Shown one piece after another: positions 1 through 5,411 of a DNA stretch of 5,944 bases. Numbering within the stretch: the first letter of the stretch is position 1; each line of letters opens with the position of its first letter. The notes under the pieces are model-generated. The model was not told the DNA's origin and did no database searches. It worked only from the letters and a program-made list of their open reading frames with translations. Source of the DNA: an uncultured Lachnospiraceae bacterium (GTDB lineage: Bacteria > Bacillota > Clostridia > Lachnospirales > Lachnospiraceae); contig CALFCS010000050.1 of the NCBI GenBank assembly GCA_937950565.1, positions 1 through 5,944 on the forward strand. The letters are read 5' to 3'. The position numbers and the translations under genes are program-made.

Positions 1-408
1 GTAAATCCGGCTCATGGCTTCTGCATCAGAATCCTCTCTTGCTGCAAAATAGGCCTTCATCAGACTGAGAATTTCCGGAACCCGGTCTCTCTGCAGTCCC
101 TCCATCTCCGGAATCTCCACAGCTTCTGATTCAGATTCGTCTTCCGCGTCTGTCTCCTCTGTCTGCTGTTCTGACTCCGTTCCGCTCTCTGCTTCCATAG
201 TCACGGAGGGCTCCTGGTTTTCTGCCTTTTTTGCCTTTCCATGATCCGCAATCACAATAATAATCATCAATATAAACCATAAGTATATAACTTTTTTCTT
301 TTTTCTTCGATTTATAGTTAGATACTTATCATATATCAAATACAAATTTACATAATCCAAAAATGCCCAAATAGTATAAATACATATCACGACCAATACT
401 TGAAACAC
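1..408 (-). CDS. Two-helix membrane protein, partial; GHKL-kinase-like start joined to NTF2-like tail
   Basis: The reading frame is open for 136 codons and leaves the window at its 3' end. I start it at a GTG (408-406) because an AGAGGGGA ribosome binding site lies 7 bases before it and because this follows the stop of the LytTR gene (410-412) directly, so the two genes are probably one operon. Residues 2-26 form a hydrophobic helix, 34-39 are the basic run RRKKKK, and 40-54 form a second helix. Residues 62-103 are acidic and rich in E, S and T, like a linker. Residues 108-136 (PEILSLMKAYFAARE and onward) resemble the start of an NTF2-like fold in exported Lachnospiraceae proteins. A LytTR gene is normally followed by a GHKL histidine kinase of over 400 residues with several helices, and the first 30 residues would suit one. 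Base composition shifts from AT-rich to GC-richer near position 240. I infer a truncated kinase fused to another gene; a native two-helix protein is the alternative. Confidence 0.55.
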   Translation of the reverse strand, partial: MFQVLVVICIYTIWAFLDYVNLYLIYDKYLTINRRKKKKVIYLWFILMIIIVIADHGKAKKAENQEPSVTMEAESGTESEQQTEETDAEDESESEAVEIPEMEGLQRDRVPEILSLMKAYFAAREDSDAEAMSRIY

Positions 409-409
409 G

Positions 410-1141
410 TTACATTCCCCTCTTCTTTGTGACAAATTCCATTAATGCCTCTCCAAAATCCCTATATTTATTACGGCTAATATCAACAGTTTCTCCAGAA
501 TCTAATGTTATATCTGAATGACTATATGCATCTACATGCTTCAAATTAACAATATAAGACTTATGACATCTAAAAAAAGTATCTTTTGAAAGTTTTTCCT
601 CAATATCCGAAAGCTTTTTACTGCATATAACATCCTTTTTGCTGTCAGAAAAATGTAAGATACAATTTTTCCCATAACCTTCCACATATAAAATATTATC
701 TTCATAATAGTAATATGTATTTCCTTCAATTTTAACTGTTAAAACGGCTTTCGTATCAAGTAAATTTAGAAAATCATCCATAGCCTTATACAGCTTTTTT
801 TCTTCAAGCGGTTTTACCAGAAATCTAAATGTATCAACCTCAAAACTCTGAAAAACAACTTGTGCATAACTTGATATAAAAATAACCTTTGTATTTTTTT
901 TTAAGTTTCTTAATTCTCTAATAATTGTTATTCCATCTTTTCCTTTTTCTTCAAATTCATAATCTATAAAAATCAGATCATGCTTAACTTTATTTAATTT
1001 TTCTGCTTCAAGAAAAAGTTCTCCATTTTCATATTCAAAAATATGTATATCAACATTTTTTTGGAAGGAATATTGCATTAAATATTTTTTTGTTATTTCA
1101 CGCATATAAGACGAATCATCACATACAGCTACATTTAACAT
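410..1141 (-). CDS. LytTR-family response regulator (AgrA/ComE/VirR type)
   Basis: This is a cytoplasmic transcription regulator of 243 residues, the usual length for the family. The receiver domain covers about residues 1-125, with the acidic pair D8-D9, the phosphoacceptor D60 in FIDYEFEEKGKDG, S90 in place of the conserved Thr/Ser, and K110 in FLVKP. The LytTR DNA-binding domain covers about 133-238 and shows the typical FFRCHKSYIVNLKHVD (189-204) and ISRNKYRDF (221-229) stretches. Such regulators are phosphorylated by GHKL kinases, often in peptide quorum sensing, and bind direct repeats upstream of target promoters. Start: ATG at 1141-1139 with AAGGAT at 1156-1151, 9 bases away. The gene is much more AT-rich than the rest of the window. 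The following gene at 408 begins like a GHKL kinase but seems truncated, so the partner kinase may be lost. No agrD- or agrB-like gene is visible. The family call is secure; the signal and targets are unknown. Confidence 0.93.
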   Translation of the reverse strand: MLNVAVCDDSSYMREITKKYLMQYSFQKNVDIHIFEYENGELFLEAEKLNKVKHDLIFIDYEFEEKGKDGITIIRELRNLKKNTKVIFISSYAQVVFQSFEVDTFRFLVKPLEEKKLYKAMDDFLNLLDTKAVLTVKIEGNTYYYYEDNILYVEGYGKNCILHFSDSKKDVICSKKLSDIEEKLSKDTFFRCHKSYIVNLKHVDAYSHSDITLDSGETVDISRNKYRDFGEALMEFVTKKRGM

Positions 1142-1160
1142 TTTTTATTTATCCTTATTA

Positions 1161-1175
1161 TATATACAGTATATA
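1161..1175. promoter_or_regulatory. Perfect dyad TATATAC-A-GTATATA before the LytTR gene
   Basis: Two 7-base arms pair perfectly around a single central base, 5 bases upstream of the LytTR ribosome binding site. The position would suit an operator or a translation-modulating element. In such AT-rich DNA a dyad of this length is not strong evidence by itself. Confidence 0.25.
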
Positions 1176-1245
1176 AAAATCATTACAGAACCCTACCGGA
1201 TTCAACAGGAACACAACATTTAACGATCTGGTTAAAATTACAATT

Positions 1246-1284
1246 AAAAAAGTTGTATTTATAGCTTATTTCCTTAAATACAAC
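1246..1284 (-). terminator. Terminator-like hairpin with T-run
   Basis: On the minus strand the arms GTTGTATTTA (1284-1275) and TAAATACAAC (1261-1252) pair perfectly over 10 bases around a 13-base loop, and six T residues (1251-1246) follow immediately. This is the layout of an intrinsic terminator, but the stem has only two G-C pairs and would be weak. It lies about 205 bases after the PhoH stop and 105 bases before the LytTR start. It could end the PhoH transcript or act as an attenuator in the LytTR leader. The 5' arm lies inside the small leader ORF at 1316-1266, which favours attenuation. Confidence 0.45.
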
Positions 1285-1316
1285 CAAACTGCAAAAGTAT
1301 TCATATTAGACTTCAA
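1266..1316 (-). CDS. Candidate leader peptide, 16 aa
   Basis: A TTG-initiated ORF encodes MKSNMNTFAVWLYLRK and ends in TAA. An AAGGA ribosome binding site (1329-1325) lies 8 bases before the TTG, which is ideal spacing; an internal ATG at 1304 would be too far from it. The last third of the ORF (TGG TTG TAT TTA) covers the 5' arm of the hairpin at 1284-1252, so a ribosome reaching the stop codon would occupy that arm. That is the geometry of translation-coupled attenuators. I do not recognise the peptide. It is too short for coding statistics, so it may be chance. Confidence 0.3.
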   Translation of the reverse strand: MKSNMNTFAVWLYLRK

Positions 1317-1374
1317 ATCTTGTATCCTTATATTTTTACAAATTTATTTCTAATAATATTTTATCATAAAACAA

Positions 1375-1383
1375 ATTATAACA
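1375..1383 (-). promoter_or_regulatory. Extended -10 promoter, probable for LytTR transcript
   Basis: The minus strand reads TGTTATAAT, a perfect TATAAT preceded by the TGN extension. At 17 bases upstream the -35 position reads GTCGTA, a poor match, which extended -10 promoters tolerate. Transcription would start near 1368 and give a leader of about 226 bases before the LytTR start, carrying the leader ORF and hairpin. Other TATAAT-like strings occur in this AT-rich region, so the assignment is tentative. Confidence 0.4.
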
Positions 1384-1489
1384 CAAATATTTTCGATTAC
1401 GACCGCTTATATTTTTATGCCAATATTCCTATATTTTTTTATTTCCAACTGTTTTTCTTTAATACAGAATACTGCACAAAGCCAGACTT

Positions 1490-2839
1490 CTAATCCAATC
1501 TGCTAAGTGCCTCTGTTGCAAGTGCACTACGAACAGATTCTTTCTCTGTAAGTGTTATCTGTGCACATTTGGTACTTCCCTTCATGTTATGCGCAAGATA
1601 TGTAAGTCCTGAATTTGTTTTATCCAGAAACGGAACATCAATCTGATTCGTATCACCAAGAACTACTAATTTTGAACCTTGACCACACCGTGTAACAATA
1701 TCCCTTATAAGGGACCTGCCTATATTCTGTGCTTCATCACATATTATAAAACTGTTTTTTATGCTCATTCCCCTTATATAAGCTAATGGGAATACCCTCA
1801 ATAATCCCGTCTCCATCATATCATCTATCTGCATCTGTATCTGTATATCTTCTTCATGATTTCCCTTCCTAAGTAAATCCTCAAGATTTGAATAAAAACA
1901 GCCCAGCAATGGTCTTGTCTTATCTTCAAGTTCTCCAGGAAGAAAGCCAAATGCTTCATCACTTGATACATTTGCACGCCCTATATATATTTTGTCATAT
2001 GATGTACTACCAATCTGTCTTGAGAATTCATCAGTATACGTCTTATCAAGTGCCGCTGCCATCGATAAAAAAGTCTTTGCAGTTCCGGCAGGTCCTCTGA
2101 GTATTACGAGCGGTATCTCCTCTGCCGGTGCTAAAAGTGCATCAAGTGCAAATCTCTGAAGCCGGTTTTGTGGTCTTATTCCAAATGCAGTCATATCTTT
2201 CAGCAGTCTGATACAATTGTCTCTATATACACATAATGCTGATGCACTGCCGTCTGTAAGTGTTATATATTCATTTGGTACAAAAGGCTTCTCATCTGCA
2301 AAAATCTCAGGATCAAGGCTCTGCTTCTTATATGTTCCATCAATAATTTCCCTTGTGGTTTCAATTTCCCGATACCCCATATATGCCGATTCTTTTATCC
2401 GGTCATTCTTATACTCCTGAACTTCAACTCCACATACGGCAGCCGCAATTCTCATCATAATGTCATTAGTAACAAGGATAACCGCTCTCTTTTTCTTTCT
2501 TGCAATCCCAATACATGAACTGATAATACGGTTATCCGGTTTCTTAATGTCAAACCCCTCTGGCAGATTTTCCTGCGAAACTTCATTTGGCTCAAATATC
2601 AGTTTTCCACCTGTTTCTTTCAGCTTTACTCCCTTTATAAGATTCCCCCTGTTTCTTATATCTTCCAGTATTCTTGCTACCTGACGCGCATTATATCCAA
2701 TCTCTCCATCAAGATTTTTCTTGGAATCCAGCTCCTGAAGCGTAGTTCCAGTAATAACAACTGTATTATCTTCAAAACCATATATTGCATTAGGACTTTG
2801 AAGCAAAATGTTAGTATCCAGCACATAATATTTTTTCAT
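1490..2839 (-). CDS. PhoH-family ATPase with N-terminal PIN domain (PhoH2/YlaK type)
   Basis: This cytoplasmic protein of 449 residues joins a PIN ribonuclease domain to a PhoH P-loop ATPase, full length for the family. The PIN domain (about 1-145) has candidate metal-binding acids D8 (LDTN), E36 (LQELD), D102 (PDNRI) and D126 (TND). The PhoH domain (about 225-445) has Walker A GPAGTAKT (249-256), Walker B FIICDEAQN (364-372), the GDTNQID sensor segment (395-401) and a C-terminal LTEKESVRSALA with a conserved arginine (R437). Related PIN-PhoH proteins have been reported as ATP-dependent RNA-processing enzymes, sometimes encoded with an antitoxin; the exact substrate is unknown. No antitoxin-like gene adjoins it here. 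Start: ATG at 2839 with AAAGGA 6 bases upstream. It lies 30 bases after the HD-domain gene on the same strand, so the two probably share a transcript. All key motifs are intact, unlike those of its neighbours above 3639. Confidence 0.95.
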   Translation of the reverse strand: MKKYYVLDTNILLQSPNAIYGFEDNTVVITGTTLQELDSKKNLDGEIGYNARQVARILEDIRNRGNLIKGVKLKETGGKLIFEPNEVSQENLPEGFDIKKPDNRIISSCIGIARKKKRAVILVTNDIMMRIAAAVCGVEVQEYKNDRIKESAYMGYREIETTREIIDGTYKKQSLDPEIFADEKPFVPNEYITLTDGSASALCVYRDNCIRLLKDMTAFGIRPQNRLQRFALDALLAPAEEIPLVILRGPAGTAKTFLSMAAALDKTYTDEFSRQIGSTSYDKIYIGRANVSSDEAFGFLPGELEDKTRPLLGCFYSNLEDLLRKGNHEEDIQIQMQIDDMMETGLLRVFPLAYIRGMSIKNSFIICDEAQNIGRSLIRDIVTRCGQGSKLVVLGDTNQIDVPFLDKTNSGLTYLAHNMKGSTKCAQITLTEKESVRSALATEALSRLD

Positions 2840-2869
2840 AAAAAATCCTTTCTTAGTATAAGATAATTA

Positions 2870-3529
2870 TTACAACACCTTTGAACCATTTGCCATAAGC
2901 TTAAATGTTGCCCCAAGCATATCCGCTGCACCTCTGCACATCATCATTCTTCCAAGAAATATTTCAAAATACTCATACATTGAACATATCTTTGTATCAA
3001 TCTGCAGATTAAGTGAAATTGTTTTCTTATCTACATTAACTTTCAATTTATGCTGAGTGACCGCATAATTAACCCTGTCATGTATATCAAATGCAGCCTT
3101 TCCCTTTTCGCTCCTTACCCTGTCACGCCTGACATCTGTCTTATCAGCAATAATGAGTGCCGCTGAAACTAAATCAACCGCACCTCCTGTCGATTCATCA
3201 TGATTAGAAATTGCTGAAACAATCGTTATTCTGTCCTTAATGTTCATGTCCGTTTTTTTCAATATTCCATCAGCAAGTAACCCTCCATATTCTGCATGAT
3301 GTGTCCTGTTAATTGCATTTCCGATATCATGCATATACCCTGCAATCTTTGCCAGTTCTATGTCATGCTCAGAATATCCAAATTTTTTAAGAATCATCGC
3401 CGCTGTATCAGCTACAATGGAACAGTGAATCTGTGAATGGTCAGTATATCCCAAAAGTCCCAGATTATAATTTCCCTTATTTATAAATTCATTGATTTCT
3501 TCATTATTTTTTATTTCTTCAAATGTCAA
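2870..3529 (-). CDS. HD-domain phosphohydrolase, TTG start
   Basis: This is a soluble protein of 219 residues of the HD superfamily of metal-dependent phosphohydrolases. Candidate metal ligands are H35 in HSQIHCSIV, the H67-D68 pair in GYMHDIGN, H77/H78 in THHAEYGG, H110 in SNHDE and D129 in IIADKTDVRRDRVR. The substrate (nucleotide, second messenger or other phosphoester) cannot be told from the sequence. The frame is open to an upstream start at 3667, which would overlap the preceding GGDEF remnant by 29 bases. I prefer the TTG at 3529-3527: AAAGGGAGG lies 7 bases before it, the protein then starts TFEEIKNNEEI as is usual for this group, and the added upstream 46 residues look non-coding. 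It ends 30 bases before the PhoH gene, probably in one operon with it. No terminator lies between them. Confidence 0.85.
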   Translation of the reverse strand: MTFEEIKNNEEINEFINKGNYNLGLLGYTDHSQIHCSIVADTAAMILKKFGYSEHDIELAKIAGYMHDIGNAINRTHHAEYGGLLADGILKKTDMNIKDRITIVSAISNHDESTGGAVDLVSAALIIADKTDVRRDRVRSEKGKAAFDIHDRVNYAVTQHKLKVNVDKKTISLNLQIDTKICSMYEYFEIFLGRMMMCRGAADMLGATFKLMANGSKVL

Positions 3530-3536
3530 AAAACCG

Positions 3537-3559
3537 CCTCCCTTTACATTCATTGTAAA
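3537..3559 (-). promoter_or_regulatory. HD-gene ribosome binding site with overlapping small hairpin
   Basis: The minus strand carries TTTACA-ATGAA-TGTAAA (3559-3543), a perfect 6-base stem with a 5-base loop. Its 3' arm runs straight into AAAGGGAGG (3545-3537), the Shine-Dalgarno sequence that decides the TTG start of the HD gene. The hairpin is short and AT-rich but could modulate access to the site, or be a protein-binding dyad. The Shine-Dalgarno itself is secure; the hairpin role is speculation. Confidence 0.4.
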
Positions 3560-3638
3560 TGGGAAACGGTCTGACCCGCTATCCTTTTTGTATGAAAAGT
3601 ATGTAAAATCAACATGAAATCTTTTATAATTCCGATTC

Positions 3639-3995
3639 TTATTCGCAACATACCTGATTACGTCCATTTTGTTTTACCTGGTAAAGTTGTGCATCCGCTT
3701 GCAGGAACACATCTTTTCCGTGTGCATCTTCTATTTTACTTCCCGCAATCCCCACACTAATTGAAAAGCTTTTCATTCCACCTTCTGTTTCGAATTTTTC
3801 TCCTCCGTATCGGACGCAAAAGCATGATCCACTCATTTTTTTCAAAATAGATGCCACCTTGCAGATGGCCTCATCACCAAATGCATGACCATAGGTATCA
3901 TTGATCTTTTTAAAATGATTAATATCCATTACAATAAGAGAAAATTTTTCCAAAAATAAATCATGTTCCTTTGATACACGGCTGCTGTTCTCTTT
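3639..3995 (-). pseudogene. GGDEF (diguanylate cyclase) domain remnant
   Basis: Intact GGDEF domains make cyclic di-GMP and span about 160 residues. Here the frame is open from just after the DUF4405 stop (3996-3998) to a TAA at 3639, but there is no convincing start codon or ribosome binding site. Recognisable blocks are FSLIVMDINHFKKINDTYGHAFGDEAI (metal-binding DINHFK, substrate-contacting NDTYGH), then VRYGGEKF, then SFSISVGIAG, then LQADAQLYQVKQNGRNQV at the normal C-terminal end. The usual 30-40 residues between the GGDEF motif and SVGIA are missing, with the frame kept, so GGEKF is followed at once by ETEGGMKSF. The N-terminal start of the domain is also missing. The fourth motif residue, normally a catalytic Glu, is Lys. 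I conclude it is a non-functional remnant with at least two deletions. An intact ancestor could have been a cyclase or a c-di-GMP-sensing protein. Confidence 0.75.
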
Positions 3996-4509
3996 TCACC
4001 GCCCTTTAATTTCTTTCCTTGTAAATTGATTGATACACCGGCTGCCATAATACCCAATCCACACAAACAGCGCCACGACTGCCATATAGTCCAGTATAAA
4101 AAGCAGTAATGATTCCTGTGGCGCAAAAAACACAAAATGTATTTTTAACAGCATATAGCTGCCGATTTTCCTTTTTATAAATGCCCTGATGCCATACACC
4201 GCAACAGCCGCCGCCAGCACCTTTGCAACTGCCGACCGCAATGTGGATGGGGCTTTAAAACATCTGCCTGCCATTTTTACCACCATCTGCCAGTACCGTC
4301 TGTATCACACGCATCACACTGTATTTTCCCTTTATAATTCCTGCAATCCACCTGCGGTTTAAAATGTGATGTACAATAAATGCCACAAACAATGCCACAC
4401 CGAGCCATTCATGTGCCGTGTCCCCTGCCAGCTGGTAGGACATTAAAAACAGCAGAAGCACTGTCATAACCACGTCCGTTGCAATTTTAAATTTTAACGT
4501 TTTATTCAT
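3996..4509 (-). pseudogene. DUF4405-family membrane protein, internally deleted and frameshifted
   Basis: The gene starts normally at ATG 4509 behind TAAAGGGAGG (4530-4521). Its first 72 residues match the N-terminus of DUF4405 proteins: a helix (VVMTVLLLFLMSYQL), then AHEWLG, then a second helix with FIVHHILNRRW, and the run up to RVIQTVL. The frame then ends at 4255 after 84 codons. In another frame, from about 4292 down to a TGA at 3996, the C-terminal part continues: WQMVVKM, a helix with AVAVYGIRAFIKRKIGSYML, and a last helix LLFILDYMAVVALFVWIGY. The middle of the family (further helices and the conserved HxGLHW histidines) is gone. The break lies at about 4290-4297. DUF4405 proteins are small histidine-rich membrane proteins, possibly haem- or redox-linked; this copy cannot make the whole protein. 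It is divergent to merR (4698), its likely regulator. Confidence 0.8.
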
Positions 4510-4697
4510 ATCGGATAATCCCTCCCTTTAATATTTTCTGAAAATCTTCATTCTTCTGACTTTTCATTTTAGGTTCATTTTTCTTTTTTATCTTCCTTCT
4601 TGACGTTTTCTTTTCTGCACGGTATACTGTAGTTAAAGTTAAAGTTATCTTCAAGTTATTCAGACAACATTAAAATGCCTGCGGAATGGAGATTATT
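4510..4697. promoter_or_regulatory. Divergent promoter region between DUF4405 remnant and merR
   Basis: This 188-base region serves both strands. For the minus strand, a TTGAAG (4654-4649) with TACAGT (4631-4626) at a 17-base spacing would start transcription near 4619 and give a purine-rich leader of about 110 bases. For the plus strand, TAAAAT at 4671-4676 could be the merR -10; its -35 is not clear. Both would be touched by the repeat cluster at 4630-4658. No leader ORF with a ribosome binding site is convincing here. Confidence 0.4.
4630..4658. repeat. AAGTTA repeat cluster and imperfect dyad, candidate MerR operator
   Basis: On the plus strand, three 6-base units run in tandem (TAGTTA 4630-4635, AAGTTA 4636-4641, AAGTTA 4642-4647), then 5 bases, then a fourth AAGTTA (4653-4658). 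Within them, TTAAAGTTATCTTCAA (4639-4654) is an imperfect palindrome, matching its own complement at 12 of 16 positions. SoxR-type MerR operators have a comparable CTTGAG/CTCAAG-style dyad in the promoter spacer. It overlaps the minus-strand -35 and spacer proposed for DUF4405, so it is probably the binding site of the adjacent MerR protein. Confidence 0.45.
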
Positions 4698-5147
4698 ATG
4701 ATTTATACTGTTGGTGAAATGGCAAAAATGCTGGACGTTCCGGCTTCTACTCTGCGCTACTACGATAAGGAAGGACTCCTTCCCTTTGTAGAACGCTCTC
4801 CGGGCGGTATCCGTATGTTTCAGGAATCCGACTACGGCTGGTTAAAAATCATCAGCTGTTTAAAAAAAGCCGGTATGCCTTTAAAAGATATCCGCGAGTA
4901 CATCAATCTTGCCTTACAAGGCGATGAAACGATTGAACAGCGCCTTGAATTATTTTATAAACAGCGTGAAATTCTGCGGGCGCAGGTGGCAGAGCTTCAG
5001 GAAACTCTTGATACGCTTGATTACAAGTGCTGGTATTATGAAACCGCCAAAGAAGCCGGTTCAACCCATGCCCCCGAAACCATGCCGCTTGAAAAAATTC
5101 CTGCCAAATACCGCAAAACCCGCAGACGGCTTCACAATGAGAACTGA
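4698..5147 (+). CDS. MerR-family transcriptional regulator
   Basis: This is an apparently intact regulator of 149 residues. The winged helix-turn-helix covers about 1-70: YTVGEMAKMLDVPASTLRYY is the helix-turn-helix, GLLPFVERSPGGIRMF the wing, and the second part ends at KDIREYI. A dimerising coiled coil follows (about 80-110, QRLELFYKQREILRAQVAELQETL), then the LDYKCWYYETAKEAG stretch seen in a MerR group common in Clostridia. It has only two cysteines (C54, C111), not a metal-binding cluster, so a metal sensor is unlikely; the inducer is unknown. I start it at ATG 4698 because GGAG (4688-4691) lies 6 bases upstream; an in-frame ATG at 4686 would overlap that site. It is the only convincing plus-strand gene and is divergent to the DUF4405 remnant, a typical regulator-target layout. 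Its 3' end overlaps the converging LysR remnant by 16 bases. Its target is broken, so it may be an orphan. Confidence 0.9.
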   Translation: MIYTVGEMAKMLDVPASTLRYYDKEGLLPFVERSPGGIRMFQESDYGWLKIISCLKKAGMPLKDIREYINLALQGDETIEQRLELFYKQREILRAQVAELQETLDTLDYKCWYYETAKEAGSTHAPETMPLEKIPAKYRKTRRRLHNEN

Positions 5148-5411
5148 ATATATTCTATAAACTTTTGGACTGCCGCCGCATTGCGCTGATCTTTTTTCCA
5201 GACCAGCACACTTGCGTTAATCAGTTCCGGTTCAATGGGGCGCAGACAAAGCGCCTCATTATTATTCTGAAATTCATGCACCATCGCAACACCCATTCCA
5301 TTTTCCACCATAATCGAACGGACTGCTTCTGTCAAAAAGCCGCACGCCGAGTTCTTCTTCCAGCTGCATGAGCTGTCTTGAAAGTGTCGGCTGTGTCACA
5401 TGCAGATTTCC
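5132..5411 (-). pseudogene. LysR-family regulator remnant, HTH joined to C-terminal end
   Basis: Two pieces of a LysR-type regulator (normally about 290-300 residues) lie together. The first (about 5405-5328) reads LHVTQPTLSRQLMQLEEELGVRLFD, the recognition part of the LysR helix-turn-helix, without the first 20 or so residues. The second, in another frame (5335-5132), reads MVENGMGVAMV, LCLRPIEPEL, VLVWKKDQ and KFIEYIQF, the normal end of the effector-binding domain, and finishes at a TGA that overlaps the merR 3' end. About 170 residues between them are absent, and the frame changes at about 5326-5340. At its N-terminal side the helix-turn-helix is fused in frame to the CMD fragment at about 5405-5412. 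A functional protein is not possible. Both pieces probably come from one gene, though two different LysR genes cannot be excluded. Confidence 0.75.

Larger units (their letters stand above)
1142..1489. other. AT-rich intergenic region upstream of the LytTR gene
   Basis: These 348 bases separate the PhoH stop from the LytTR start and hold no long ORF on either strand. On the minus strand I see, in order of transcription, an extended -10 promoter (1383-1375), a 16-codon leader ORF (1316-1266), a terminator-like hairpin with a T-run (1284-1246), a small inverted repeat TTTAAC-N6-GTTAAA (1219-1236), an imperfect hairpin GAACCC-TACC-GGATTC (1188-1203, 5 of 6 pairs), and the dyad TATATAC-A-GTATATA (1161-1175) just before the LytTR ribosome binding site. 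I see nothing in 1390-1489 beyond AT-rich sequence; there is no good terminator directly after the PhoH stop. Confidence 0.6.

Noticed and set aside
541..729. 62-codon minus-strand ORF in another frame
   Set aside because: It lies wholly inside the well-supported LytTR gene on the same strand and has no ribosome binding site or family features.
1165..1189. TACAGT and TACAGA spaced 19 bases apart as a LytTR binding site
   Set aside because: AgrA-type sites have longer 9-base repeats spaced about 21 bases start to start; this match is too short in AT-rich DNA.
1888..2684. Three plus-strand ORFs of 67-74 codons
   Set aside because: They are antisense to the PhoH gene, which carries all family motifs; none has a plausible start context.
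3530..3667. N-terminal extension of the HD protein
   Set aside because: It overlaps the GGDEF remnant and lacks a ribosome binding site, while the TTG at 3529 has an excellent one.
3929..4135. 68-codon minus-strand ORF
   Set aside because: It is an out-of-frame reading of the DUF4405 C-terminal part and the GGDEF remnant; its tryptophan- and cysteine-rich translation resembles no family.
4536..4600. Short ORF (MKSQKNEDFQKILKGGIIRYE) overlapping the DUF4405 start
   Set aside because: There is no ribosome binding site, and the purine-rich leader gives such low-complexity frames easily.
1165..4631. Shared 9-mer TACAGTATA upstream of both the LytTR gene (1165-1173) and, inverted, the DUF4405 remnant (4623-4631)
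   Set aside because: Nine AT-rich bases are likely to recur by chance, and the contexts differ.
4909..5371. Two ORFs of 68-83 codons on the plus strand
   Set aside because: One is a shifted frame of merR; the other is antisense to the LysR remnant, whose recognisable protein lies on the minus strand.
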